Of a stretch of 64,000 bases of DNA, positions 16,530 to 24,515 are shown piece after piece. Source of the DNA: MFD01275-c22 sp963705885. GTDB lineage: Bacteria > Actinomycetota > Actinomycetes > JACCUZ01. The translations under genes and the position numbers were made by a program. The DNA lies in assembly GCA_963705885.1 (NCBI GenBank), contig OY970120.1, positions 1,984,001 through 2,048,000 of the forward strand. Reading direction: 5' to 3'. How positions within the stretch are numbered: position 1 is the first letter of the stretch; each line of letters opens with the position of its first letter. The notes below the pieces were generated by a model that saw nothing but the letters and a program-made list of their open reading frames with translations, was not told the origin of the DNA and ran no database searches.

Positions 16530-17525
16530 ATGAGGGCAGCGGTGCAGACGCGGTACGGCCCGCCCGAGGTCGTGCGGGTCAGGGACGTGCCCGATCCCGT
16601 CCCGGCGGACGACGAGGTCCTCGTCCGGGTGCACGCGACGACGGTCAACCGCACCGACTGCGGGTTCCGCGCAGCGAAGCCCTTCATCGTGCGCTTCTTC
16701 TCCGGTCTCACGCGCCCGCGCGCGCAGGTGCTCGGCAACGAGTTCGCCGGTGTCGTCGAGGCGGTCGGTGACAGCGTCACCGCCTTCCGGGTCGGCGACC
16801 GGGTGTTCGGCTACGTCGAGGGTCGCTTCGGCGCCCATGCCGAGCTCCTCACGGTCCGCGCGAGCGGGTCGGTCGCCACCATCCCGGCGGGAGTTCCGAT
16901 CGAGCAGGCCGCGGCCGGCACGGAGGGGTCGCACTACGCGCTCTCGATGATCCGGGGGGCGGGCGTGCAGCGGGGCGACGCTGTTCTCGTCCACGGTGCG
17001 ACCGGGGCGATCGGCTCAGCGGCCGTCCAGCTCCTGCGGTCCCAGGGCGCCGAGGTCACCGCTGTCTGCGCCACCGAGAGCGTCGAGCTGGTGCGCGGCC
17101 TGGGGGCGGGCCGGGTGATCGACCGCACGGTCGAGGACTTCACGCAGGACCGGCGGACGTACGACCTCGTGCTCGACGCGGTCGGCAAGAGCACGTTCGG
17201 CAGGTGCCGCCGGCTGCTCCGGCCCGGCGGGACCTACCTCTCGACCGAGCTCGGCCCGTGGGCGCAGAACCCGCTGCTGGCGCTCGTCACCCCGCTGTTG
17301 CGGGGCCGGAGGGTCAGGTTCCCGGTCCCGACCCACGACCGGGAGATGATCCGGCACCTCGGCGACCTGATGGCGTCAGGTGAGTTCACGCCGATCGTCG
17401 ACCGGCACTACTCGTTGGACGAGATCGTGGACGCCTACCGCTACGTCGAGGCGGGCCAGAAGGTCGGCAACGTCGTGATCGATGTCGCCGCGGCTCCGCG
17501 ACCGGCCGAGGGCGCCGGTGGCTGA
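16530..17525 (+). CDS. NAD(P)-dependent MDR-family oxidoreductase (quinone-reductase-like)
   Basis: A 331-residue medium-chain dehydrogenase/reductase. The catalytic domain begins MRAAVQTRYGPPEVVRVRDV and includes NRTDCGFR and GNEFAGVVEAVG. The cofactor domain has VLVHGATGAIGSAAVQLL, a glycine motif of the AxGxxG type used by zinc-free quinone oxidoreductases for NADPH. It lacks the usual structural-zinc Cys cluster. Likely substrates are quinones or enones; the physiological one is unknown. It overlaps the next gene by eight bases. Confidence 0.88.
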   Translation: MRAAVQTRYGPPEVVRVRDVPDPVPADDEVLVRVHATTVNRTDCGFRAAKPFIVRFFSGLTRPRAQVLGNEFAGVVEAVGDSVTAFRVGDRVFGYVEGRFGAHAELLTVRASGSVATIPAGVPIEQAAAGTEGSHYALSMIRGAGVQRGDAVLVHGATGAIGSAAVQLLRSQGAEVTAVCATESVELVRGLGAGRVIDRTVEDFTQDRRTYDLVLDAVGKSTFGRCRRLLRPGGTYLSTELGPWAQNPLLALVTPLLRGRRVRFPVPTHDREMIRHLGDLMASGEFTPIVDRHYSLDEIVDAYRYVEAGQKVGNVVIDVAAAPRPAEGAGG

Positions 17526-17931
17526 CGCCGACGACGTGCGGCGTCTGGCACTCGCGCTGCCGCACGTCGTCGAGATCGACAGCGACGGCTTCGACTTCCG
17601 CGTGGCCAACAAGGGGTTCGTGTGGTCCTACCCCGAGCGCACTCCCGGCAAGCCGCGCGTCATCCGCACCGATGTCGCGGTGCTGTTCGTCGGCGACGAG
17701 GCCGAGAAGCAGGCGCTGCTCCTCGGCGAGCCGGACCTCTTCTTCACCACGCCGACCTACGACGGCTGGCCGCTGGTGATGCTGCGGCTCGACGAGGTGG
17801 ACGTGGAGCGGCTGGCCGAGCTCGTGACCGACGCGTGGCGGATGCGCGCCCCGGACGACATCGTGGGCGACCTCGAGGCGACCGCCGTCAGGGCCGCCCA
17901 GGGGCAGCGGCGAGCGAGGCGCGCGACCTAG
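17518..17931 (+). CDS. MmcQ/YjbR family protein
   Basis: A 137-residue protein of the MmcQ/YjbR family (double-winged-helix-like, CyaY-like fold). It has the recognisable pattern VRRLALALPHVVE, FRVANKGFVWSYPER, FFTTPTYDGWPLVMLRL and a C-terminal AWRMRAP helix. The family is often annotated as DNA-binding but its role is not established. The start at 17518 overlaps the end of the upstream oxidoreductase, so the two are probably co-translated. It converges on the DUF2254 gene. Confidence 0.85.
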   Translation: MADADDVRRLALALPHVVEIDSDGFDFRVANKGFVWSYPERTPGKPRVIRTDVAVLFVGDEAEKQALLLGEPDLFFTTPTYDGWPLVMLRLDEVDVERLAELVTDAWRMRAPDDIVGDLEATAVRAAQGQRRARRAT

Positions 17932-17952
17932 GCAGCACGGCACCTGCCGGTG

Positions 17953-19287
17953 TCACGAGGTCGCGAGCGAGAGCTCGACCGCGGCGACGTGCTCGTGCAC
18001 CCGCCCGAGGTCGTGCGCCGAGGCGACCATCCGCCGGGAGTCGGCCGCCAGCGCGGCGACCTGGGTTCGCACGGCCTCTCGCCGTGCGCCGTCGTGCAGC
18101 TGGCCGCCCACCCCGGCGAGCAGGTCCAGCAGGGCATGGACGACCGCGGGCTCCGCCGCGCCGTAGCGCCGGACCTGGCCGCAGGCCAGCTCGAGGAAGT
18201 CGGCGAAGCTGGCCCGCTGCACCACGACCCGCAGCGCGCCGCTGCCGTCGCGGACGGTCAGGGCGCCCAGGCGCCGCCCCGTGAGCAGGGCGAGCAGGTC
18301 GCTGAGGTGCCCGATCGCATGGACCGCCGTGGTCGGGTCGTTGATGCCCGGCGAGAGCGACTTGGCGGCGATGTCCACGAGCTGGCTGATGCCGTGGCGG
18401 GCGTCCTGCTGCGCGGTCCGCTCGTTGCCGATCGCGACGCGCTGGCGGAGCTCCTCGGCGACGTGGTCGAGCGATGCCGACGGCGTCTCGCTCCAGACGC
18501 GGGCCCAGGCCGTGCCACGGAGGAGCCAGGTGCCCGGCGCAGCGTCCACCGACACCACCACCGCCCGCTCCTCGGCCCACGAGCGCAGGGACCCCGAGTC
18601 GACAGCCAGCAGGAACCCCGACGCCGGGGCGGGCAGGGCCACCGCGTCGGGGGGTGCCGGCGGCGCCGGGACGTCGAGCGTCCACCCGCCGCCGTCGGGA
18701 CCGGCGGGCGCATCGCCGCCCGGGTAGATCTCGTCGATGACCGCGGCGGTCTCGGCGCGCACGTCGGCCATCAGCGTGTCGACCCGGATCACGTCGACGA
18801 TGTGCTGGATGAACCACACCAGCGCCCCGACGCTGGCCAGGGCGAGCCCGAAGGCCACCGTCACCGCGAGCTGCGGCACGACGTCCTCGGACCCGCGGTC
18901 GCCGGTGCGCACGGTGCGCAGCACGGTGAGGCTGTAGAGGAACGTCGCGAGCAGCACCCCCAGGACCGCCTGGTTGCGCAGGTCGCGGAGGAACGAGCGC
19001 AGCAGCCGGGGGGAGAACTGGCTCGACGCGAGCTGGAGCGTCACGATGGTCAGCGAGAACGTCAGGCTGGTCACCGTGATGACCGACCCGGCGACGGCCT
19101 GCAGCATGCCCCGAGCGCCCTCGGCGCCCCCGTTGAACAGGTACTCCGCCAGGGCGCCGTCCTGGGACACCGCTACCCGCGGCAGCAGGAGCCCGGCGGC
19201 GAGGGCGACCACCACGAACGTGCTCGGCACGAGCCAGAACGACCCGCGCAGGCTCTCCACCAGCGCCTGGAGGCGCACGAGTCGCAT
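17953..19287 (-). CDS. DUF2254 membrane protein
   Basis: A 444-residue predicted membrane protein of the DUF2254 family. Four hydrophobic segments occupy the first about 170 residues, with the family-typical SVITVTSLTFSLTIVTLQLASSQFSPRLL between the second and third. The soluble remainder contains HGISQLVDIAAKSLSPGINDPTTA, another conserved block, and an alpha-helical C-terminus. Function unknown. I start it at the ATG at 19287; the longer frame continues into the ABC permease gene as shadow. Confidence 0.88.
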   Translation of the reverse strand: MRLVRLQALVESLRGSFWLVPSTFVVVALAAGLLLPRVAVSQDGALAEYLFNGGAEGARGMLQAVAGSVITVTSLTFSLTIVTLQLASSQFSPRLLRSFLRDLRNQAVLGVLLATFLYSLTVLRTVRTGDRGSEDVVPQLAVTVAFGLALASVGALVWFIQHIVDVIRVDTLMADVRAETAAVIDEIYPGGDAPAGPDGGGWTLDVPAPPAPPDAVALPAPASGFLLAVDSGSLRSWAEERAVVVSVDAAPGTWLLRGTAWARVWSETPSASLDHVAEELRQRVAIGNERTAQQDARHGISQLVDIAAKSLSPGINDPTTAVHAIGHLSDLLALLTGRRLGALTVRDGSGALRVVVQRASFADFLELACGQVRRYGAAEPAVVHALLDLLAGVGGQLHDGARREAVRTQVAALAADSRRMVASAHDLGRVHEHVAAVELSLATS

Positions 19288-19324
19288 GAAGCCAGCATCC
19301 CAGACGGGCGTCCGGGTCCCTGTC

Positions 19325-20146
19325 CTAGCCGATGTCGCGTCGCGCGAGGCGGGCGACGCCCCCCGCGGCGAACGCCGCAGCCACCGCGAGGGGCAGCGCG
19401 ACGGCCTGCCACCAGAACGTCGCGTCCGCCCCTGCGAGCGGGTCGGCGTCGAGGAACCAGAACCACGGTGAGAGCCAGCGCAGCGGCTCGATCGCCGCCA
19501 CGAACGCGCTGAGCCCGAAGAGGACGTACGTGCCTGCCGCCGCGGCGGAGCCGCTGCCCAGCGCGAGCGACTTGGAGCCGGTGGCGGCGCCCACGCCGAA
19601 GGACACCGCCGAGAAGGAGAGCGCGAGCGTCCACGCCCCGAGTCCCGCCACCCACACCGCCTCACCGGGGAGGGAGGTGACGTCCACCAGCGGCAACAGC
19701 GCTGCCGTGACCCCGGTTGCCACCAGGGCGACGGCACCGGTGAGCACGACCACGCCGGCCAGCCGCTCGAGCGCCACGCGGGCGCGGGACACCGGGTTGG
19801 CGAGCAGCATCTCCAGGGTGCCCTCGCCCTCGGACCCGGCTACCGCCCACGAGGCGGCGCCGATGCCGAGCACGACGAGCAGCAGCGGGAAGAGGTTGGA
19901 GTAGAGCTGGGAGTTCAGGTAGCCCGAGGGGCTCGCGAGCCCCGCCTGCGCCCCGAGCAGGTCGACCACCCCCTCGGGCAGCGAGTCGAGGTAGGAGTCG
20001 AACCCCGTCGACGAGTCGCGCACCGACGGGTAGGACGCGATGACGAGGGCGACCAGCGCGGCCGTCCCGGCCGACCACCACAGGGTGGACCTCCGGCGGG
20101 AGACCAGCATCTGCCCGAGCACGAGCGGACGTGTCGTCGTGCTCAT
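19325..20146 (-). CDS. ABC-2 type transporter permease
   Basis: A 273-residue polytopic membrane protein forming the channel of an ABC exporter with the ATPase upstream. It has about six hydrophobic segments. The first extracellular loop after RRSTLWWSAGTAALVALVI contains conserved features of ABC-2 permeases, and EGEGTLEMLLANPVSRARVALERL is the coupling-helix region. The start overlaps the ATPase stop by four bases. Substrate unknown; resistance or lipid export is typical for this type. Confidence 0.87.
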   Translation of the reverse strand: MSTTTRPLVLGQMLVSRRRSTLWWSAGTAALVALVIASYPSVRDSSTGFDSYLDSLPEGVVDLLGAQAGLASPSGYLNSQLYSNLFPLLLVVLGIGAASWAVAGSEGEGTLEMLLANPVSRARVALERLAGVVVLTGAVALVATGVTAALLPLVDVTSLPGEAVWVAGLGAWTLALSFSAVSFGVGAATGSKSLALGSGSAAAAGTYVLFGLSAFVAAIEPLRWLSPWFWFLDADPLAGADATFWWQAVALPLAVAAAFAAGGVARLARRDIG

Positions 20147-21057
20147 CGACCGTCCTCCCGGTAGTAGGCGAAGAACACGTCCTCGAGGTCCTGCTCGTGG
20201 CTGCGGATGCGCTGCACGTCGAAGGGCGCGACGTGGCGGACCAGGGCGCCCACCGGCCCGTTCAGCGCGACGAGGACCCGCGTGTCCTCGACCGTCCAGG
20301 AGGCGACCCCGGGCACGCCGTCGAGGAACCCCGGAGGCGGGACGGCTGCCAGCTGCAGCTCGAGCCGGTCGTGGGCCACGTCGCGCAGGCCGGCCACCGT
20401 CGACTCGTGGACGACCGAGCCCGCGCGCAGCATGACGACCCGGTCGGCCACGTCCTCGACCTCGGGCAGGACGTGCGACGACAGCAGCACCCCGGTGCCG
20501 TTGTCACGCCGCTCACGGACGAGCGCGTGGACCTCACGCTGCACCAGCGGGTCGAGCCCGCTGGTCGGCTCGTCGAGGAGCAGGACGTCGGGGTCGTGCA
20601 TCACCGCCTGCACGATGCCGACCTTGCGCCGGTTGCCGGAGGAGAGGTCGCCGATGCGCCGCGTGACGTCGAGACCAACCCGCTCGCACAGCGACGCCAC
20701 GTCGGCCGCGGGGACGCCTCCGCGCAGCCGCGCGTACCAGCGCAGCAGCGCTTCCACGGTCATCTTCGCGTCCAGCGACGCGTCGCCCGGGAGGTAGCCG
20801 GCGCGCACCCGGAGCCGGACGTCGCGCGGGTCGCCGCCGAGCAGCCGCACGCTGCCGGCGCTGGGCCGGAGGTAGCCGAGCAGCGTCCGGATCGTCGTCG
20901 TCTTGCCGGCGCCGTTCGGGCCGAGCAGGCCCACGATCTCGCCCGGTGCGACGGCGAGGTCGACGCCGGCAAGGGCCTGCACGTCGCCGAACCGCTTGAC
21001 CAGCCCGACGGTCTGCGCGACGGGCTCACGCGCCGCACCCGGTGCCTGCGCCTGCAT
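20143..21057 (-). CDS. ABC transporter ATP-binding protein
   Basis: A 304-residue ATPase of the DrrA/CcmA-like export class. Motifs are Walker A LLGPNGAGKTTTIRTLLG, signature DLSSGNRRKVGIVQAVMHDP (SSGN in place of the usual LSGGQ), Walker B VLLLDEPTSGLD and switch His in SSHVLPEVE. The C-terminal about 80 residues form the extra domain typical of these exporters. I chose the ATG at 21057; TAGGTT at 21065-21070 on the minus strand is seven bases upstream, so the mRNA is probably leaderless. The frame continues as an operon into the permease. Confidence 0.93.
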   Translation of the reverse strand: MQAQAPGAAREPVAQTVGLVKRFGDVQALAGVDLAVAPGEIVGLLGPNGAGKTTTIRTLLGYLRPSAGSVRLLGGDPRDVRLRVRAGYLPGDASLDAKMTVEALLRWYARLRGGVPAADVASLCERVGLDVTRRIGDLSSGNRRKVGIVQAVMHDPDVLLLDEPTSGLDPLVQREVHALVRERRDNGTGVLLSSHVLPEVEDVADRVVMLRAGSVVHESTVAGLRDVAHDRLELQLAAVPPPGFLDGVPGVASWTVEDTRVLVALNGPVGALVRHVAPFDVQRIRSHEQDLEDVFFAYYREDGR

Positions 21058-21064
21058 GCCCAGC

Positions 21065-21070
21065 AACCTA
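21065..21070 (-). promoter_or_regulatory. -10 hexamer, leaderless promoter of the ABC exporter operon
   Basis: TAGGTT on the minus strand ends seven bases before the ATG at 21057. No ribosome-binding site lies between. It is back-to-back with dusB, whose GTG at 21134 is preceded at the same spacing by GACACT, a poorer match. Confidence 0.45.
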
Positions 21071-21133
21071 TGCGCTCACCGCGCACGGGCGAGGGGAGAG
21101 GCCGGCGTGTCGGGACCTTGAGACACTGGTCCG

Positions 21134-22264
21134 GTGACCGACGTCCTCTCCCCGCTGCTGATCGGCCCGCACGAGGTCAGCCCCCCCGTGGTGCTCGCCC
21201 CGATGGCGGGCATCACCAACGCGCCGTTCCGCCGCCTGTGCCGCGGCTACGGGGGCGGCCTGTACGTCAGCGAGATGATCACGACCCGCGCCCTGGTCGA
21301 GCGCGACCCCGAGACGATGCGGCTCATCGAGTTCGGTCCCGACGAGTCCCCGCGCAGCCTGCAGCTCTACGGCGTCGACCCGGCGGTCGTGCGCGAGGCG
21401 GTCACGATGATCGTCGCCGAGGACCGCGCCGACCACGTCGACCTGAACTTCGGGTGCCCGGTGCCGAAGGTCACCCGGCGCGGCGGGGGAGCGGCGCTGC
21501 CGTGGAAGCGCGACCTGCTCCGCGCCGTCCTGCGCAGCGCGGTCCGGGCCGCGGGCGCCGTGCCCGTCACCATGAAGATGCGGCTGGGCATCGACGATGA
21601 CCACCTGACCTACCTCGAGGCGGGCCGGATCGCCGAGCAGGAGGGCGTCGCGGCCGTCGCCCTGCACGGTCGCACCGCCGCGCAGGCCTACTCCGGCCAG
21701 GCCGACTGGTCGGCGGTCGCCCGGCTCAAGGAGCACGTCACCACGGTCCCCGTGCTCGGCAACGGCGACGTCTGGGAGGCCGGCGACGCGCTGCGCATGA
21801 TGCGCGAGACCGGCTGCGACGGGGTCGTCGTCGGCCGCGGCTGCCTCGGCCGGCCGTGGCTGTTCCGGTCGCTGGACCGGGCCTTCGCCGGGCAGCCGGA
21901 CGAGCCGCAGCCCACCCTCGGGGAGGTCGCGGCCGTCATGCGACGCCACGCCGGGCTGATGGCGGCGTGGCTCGGCGAGGACAAGGGCGCCCGCGAGTTC
22001 CGCAAGCACGTCTCCTGGTACCTCAAGGGCTTCGGCGTCGGCGGCGAGACCCGGCACCGGCTCGCGCTGGTGTCCACCCTCGCCGAGCTCGACGACCTGC
22101 TGGCCACGCTCGACAGCGACGAGCCGTTCCCCGCGGTGTCCGTCGGCGCGCCGCGGGGGCGCCTCGGCTCACCGCGCCGCGTCGTGCTCCCCGAAGGCTG
22201 GCTCGACGACCGCGCCTGGGGAGCGGTCGACGCCTCCGCCGAGCTGGCCGTCTCCGGCGGCTGA
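21134..22264 (+). CDS. dusB: tRNA-dihydrouridine synthase
   Basis: FMN-dependent enzyme that reduces uridine to dihydrouridine in tRNA D-loops. The 376-residue TIM-barrel protein has VVLAPMAGITNAPFRRLCR at the flavin-binding start, HVDLNFGCPVPKVTRRGGGAALPW with the catalytic Cys, TMKMRLGI, VALHGRTAAQAYSG, GNGDVWEA and VVVGRGCLGRPWLF. A helical tRNA-binding C-terminus follows (KGAREFRKHVSWYLKGF). It is the DusB subtype usual in actinobacteria. The last 96 bases overlap the convergent oligopeptidase gene. Confidence 0.95.
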   Translation: MTDVLSPLLIGPHEVSPPVVLAPMAGITNAPFRRLCRGYGGGLYVSEMITTRALVERDPETMRLIEFGPDESPRSLQLYGVDPAVVREAVTMIVAEDRADHVDLNFGCPVPKVTRRGGGAALPWKRDLLRAVLRSAVRAAGAVPVTMKMRLGIDDDHLTYLEAGRIAEQEGVAAVALHGRTAAQAYSGQADWSAVARLKEHVTTVPVLGNGDVWEAGDALRMMRETGCDGVVVGRGCLGRPWLFRSLDRAFAGQPDEPQPTLGEVAAVMRRHAGLMAAWLGEDKGAREFRKHVSWYLKGFGVGGETRHRLALVSTLAELDDLLATLDSDEPFPAVSVGAPRGRLGSPRRVVLPEGWLDDRAWGAVDASAELAVSGG

Positions 22265-24370
22265 CGGCGCGTCGCCGGTCGCCCCCAGCCGGTCCAGCAC
22301 CACGGACAGGATCAGGGCCTCGTGCGCCCACGCGTCGTAGCGGCCCGCCGGCCCGGTGTGGGCACCGCCGCCGAGCAGGGTCCGCAGGAGCAGCGGCGGG
22401 CGGGGGCGTTGCCCCGCCGGAAGGGCGGCCTCGTCCGCGCGCATCGCCGCCACCCACTTGGCCGGCTCGTGCACGCTGACCCGGGGGTCGTGGCGGCTGG
22501 CGGTCACGAGGACGGCCGGCCGTCGCGGACCGGGGAGGTTCTCGTACGGCGAGTACGAGCGGAGGTACTCGTAGGCCGTCGCGTCCCTCGGGTCGCCCCA
22601 CTCCTCCCACTCTCCGACCGTCAGGGGCAGCGTGTCGTCGAGCATCGTGTTGACCACGTCGACGAAGGGCACCTCTGCGACCACGACGGCGAACATCTCG
22701 GGAGCAAGGTGCGTCGTCGCGCCCATCAGCAGGCCCCCGGCGCTCAGGCCGCGGGCGGCCAGCCGGTTGGGCTCGGTGCGTCCGGACGCGACCAGGTGAC
22801 GCGCGCAGGCGACGAAGTCGGTGAACGTGTTCCGCTTGTGCAGCAGGCGCCCCTGCTGCCACCACGACCGGCCGCGCTCGCCGCCGCCGCGGACGTGCGC
22901 GACGCCGAAGGCCACCCCCCGGTCGAGCAGGGGGACGAGCTCGGGCCAGAAGAAAGGGTCCTCGGTCGCCTCGTAGGCGCCGTAGCCGTAGAGCAGCGTG
23001 GGCCGCTTTGCGGCGGTGCCGCGACGGGTGACCAGCGAGAGCGGCACCCCGGCGCCGTCGTCGGCTGCGACCGTCTGGACCTCGCAGACGTAGTCGTCGG
23101 GGCGGCGGCCTCCGAGGACGGCCTGCACGTGGACCACGGTCTCCTCGCCGCTGACGAGGTCGTGGTCGAGGTGGATCGGGGGGCGGACCCAGCCCTCCCG
23201 CACGACGCGGAACGCCGACACGTCGACCTCGTCGGTGCGGCCCAGCGCCACGGACTCGCCGGCTCCCGCCGGCTCCAGCACGCGCAGGGTGGTCCCGGCC
23301 GGGTCCAGCACCCGCAGCCGGCGCCGACCGCCGTGGCGCTCGGTGACGACGACGTGGTCGCCGAAGGCGTCGGCGGCGACGACGCGGGTGTCCTCGCGGT
23401 GACCGACGACCTCCCGCCAGTGGTCGCGCCCAGGGGTCGTGACCGGCGCCGTGACGAGCCGGAACTCCGGGCCCTCGTCGTCGACCACGACCAGGAGGCG
23501 GCCGCCGGCCGGACCCGGCTGGTGGTCCACGTGGTACTCGCGGCCGGGCCGGCGCGGCTCGACCACGACCGGCGGCTCGCCCGGCCGCGAGGTGTCGACG
23601 AGCCGGACCTCCGTCGTGTCGCGGCTGGCGGCGACCAGGCGGACGTACGCGCCGCTGCGGGTCGGCGCCACGTCGAGCTCGAAGCGCCGGTCGGGCTCGT
23701 GCCACACGACCTCGTCACGGTCCGCGCCCGTGCCCAGCACGTGCCGGTGCACCGTGTCCGGCCGGTAGGCCGCGTCGACGGTCGTGTAGAGCACGCTGCC
23801 GCTGTCCGCCGCCCAGCCCAGGCCGTAGTAGGTGCCCTCCACGACGTCGGGAAGGTCCTCGCCGGTGGCGAGGTCACGGAAGAGCAGCCGGTAGACCTCG
23901 CTGCCGTCGTGGTCGACGGAGTACGCGAGCAGCCGGCCGTCCGGGCTGACCTCGCACACACCGAGCTCGAGGAAGTCGTGGCCGGTGGCGACGAGGTTCT
24001 CGTCGAGCAGCACCTCCTCCGGCCCGAGGGAGCCGCCGGGGAGGACCTGGCGCCGTACGTGGACGGCGTACTGCTGCCCGGCCGGCCGGCGGGTGCGGTG
24101 GTCCCAGCCGCCCCGGCGCCAGGGAGCCGAGACGTCCTCGTCGGGCAGCACCCCGGCGAGCTCGCCCTCGACCCGTCGCCGCAGGCCGGCCAGGTGCGCG
24201 GTCCTCGCGTCGGTCCAGGCGTTCTCCGCCGCCAGGTAGTCGGCGAGGGCCGGGTCGTCCACCCGGCGCATCCACGCGAGGTCGTCGGCCACCTCGTCGC
24301 CGTGCAGCCGCCGGGTGCTCGGCCGGCGGGGCGCCTCGGGAGGGCTCGCAGGGCTGTCCACGGCGGCCAC
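22169..24370 (-). CDS. ptrB: S9 family prolyl oligopeptidase / oligopeptidase B-like
   Basis: A 733-residue cytosolic serine peptidase with an N-terminal beta-propeller (about residues 70-420) and a C-terminal alpha/beta hydrolase. The nucleophile motif is RGLSAGGLLMG, the Asp region is VTASRHDPRVSVHEPAKWV, and the His lies in LLGGGAHTGPAGR. Family landmarks LYGYGAYEATEDPFFWP and HVRGGGERGRSWWQQG are present. It cleaves short peptides, in OpdB after basic residues. The C-terminal about 30 residues (Gly/Pro-rich) are antisense to the end of dusB, so the last part may be a non-conserved extension. The start near 24370 is less certain. Confidence 0.88.
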   Translation of the reverse strand: MAAVDSPASPPEAPRRPSTRRLHGDEVADDLAWMRRVDDPALADYLAAENAWTDARTAHLAGLRRRVEGELAGVLPDEDVSAPWRRGGWDHRTRRPAGQQYAVHVRRQVLPGGSLGPEEVLLDENLVATGHDFLELGVCEVSPDGRLLAYSVDHDGSEVYRLLFRDLATGEDLPDVVEGTYYGLGWAADSGSVLYTTVDAAYRPDTVHRHVLGTGADRDEVVWHEPDRRFELDVAPTRSGAYVRLVAASRDTTEVRLVDTSRPGEPPVVVEPRRPGREYHVDHQPGPAGGRLLVVVDDEGPEFRLVTAPVTTPGRDHWREVVGHREDTRVVAADAFGDHVVVTERHGGRRRLRVLDPAGTTLRVLEPAGAGESVALGRTDEVDVSAFRVVREGWVRPPIHLDHDLVSGEETVVHVQAVLGGRRPDDYVCEVQTVAADDGAGVPLSLVTRRGTAAKRPTLLYGYGAYEATEDPFFWPELVPLLDRGVAFGVAHVRGGGERGRSWWQQGRLLHKRNTFTDFVACARHLVASGRTEPNRLAARGLSAGGLLMGATTHLAPEMFAVVVAEVPFVDVVNTMLDDTLPLTVGEWEEWGDPRDATAYEYLRSYSPYENLPGPRRPAVLVTASRHDPRVSVHEPAKWVAAMRADEAALPAGQRPRPPLLLRTLLGGGAHTGPAGRYDAWAHEALILSVVLDRLGATGDAPSAAGDGQLGGGVDRSPGAVVEPAFGEHDAAR

Positions 24371-24515
24371 CGTAGCGCCGGCGGGATCCTTACTGATCCG
24401 TGATTCAACAAGTGCGTGACAAACGCTTTCGCAGCCAGCATGATCCGGTACGACGGAATGCGGAGCCGGGGGTGGGTTTCGCTGACGGTTTCAGTGGTCG
24501 TCGCTGGAGGTCATC

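Noticed and set aside
24371..24515. A third TetR-type site at TACTGATCCGTGATTCA upstream of the first importer.
   Set aside because: It begins like the 30352 operator, but the second half does not complete the dyad.
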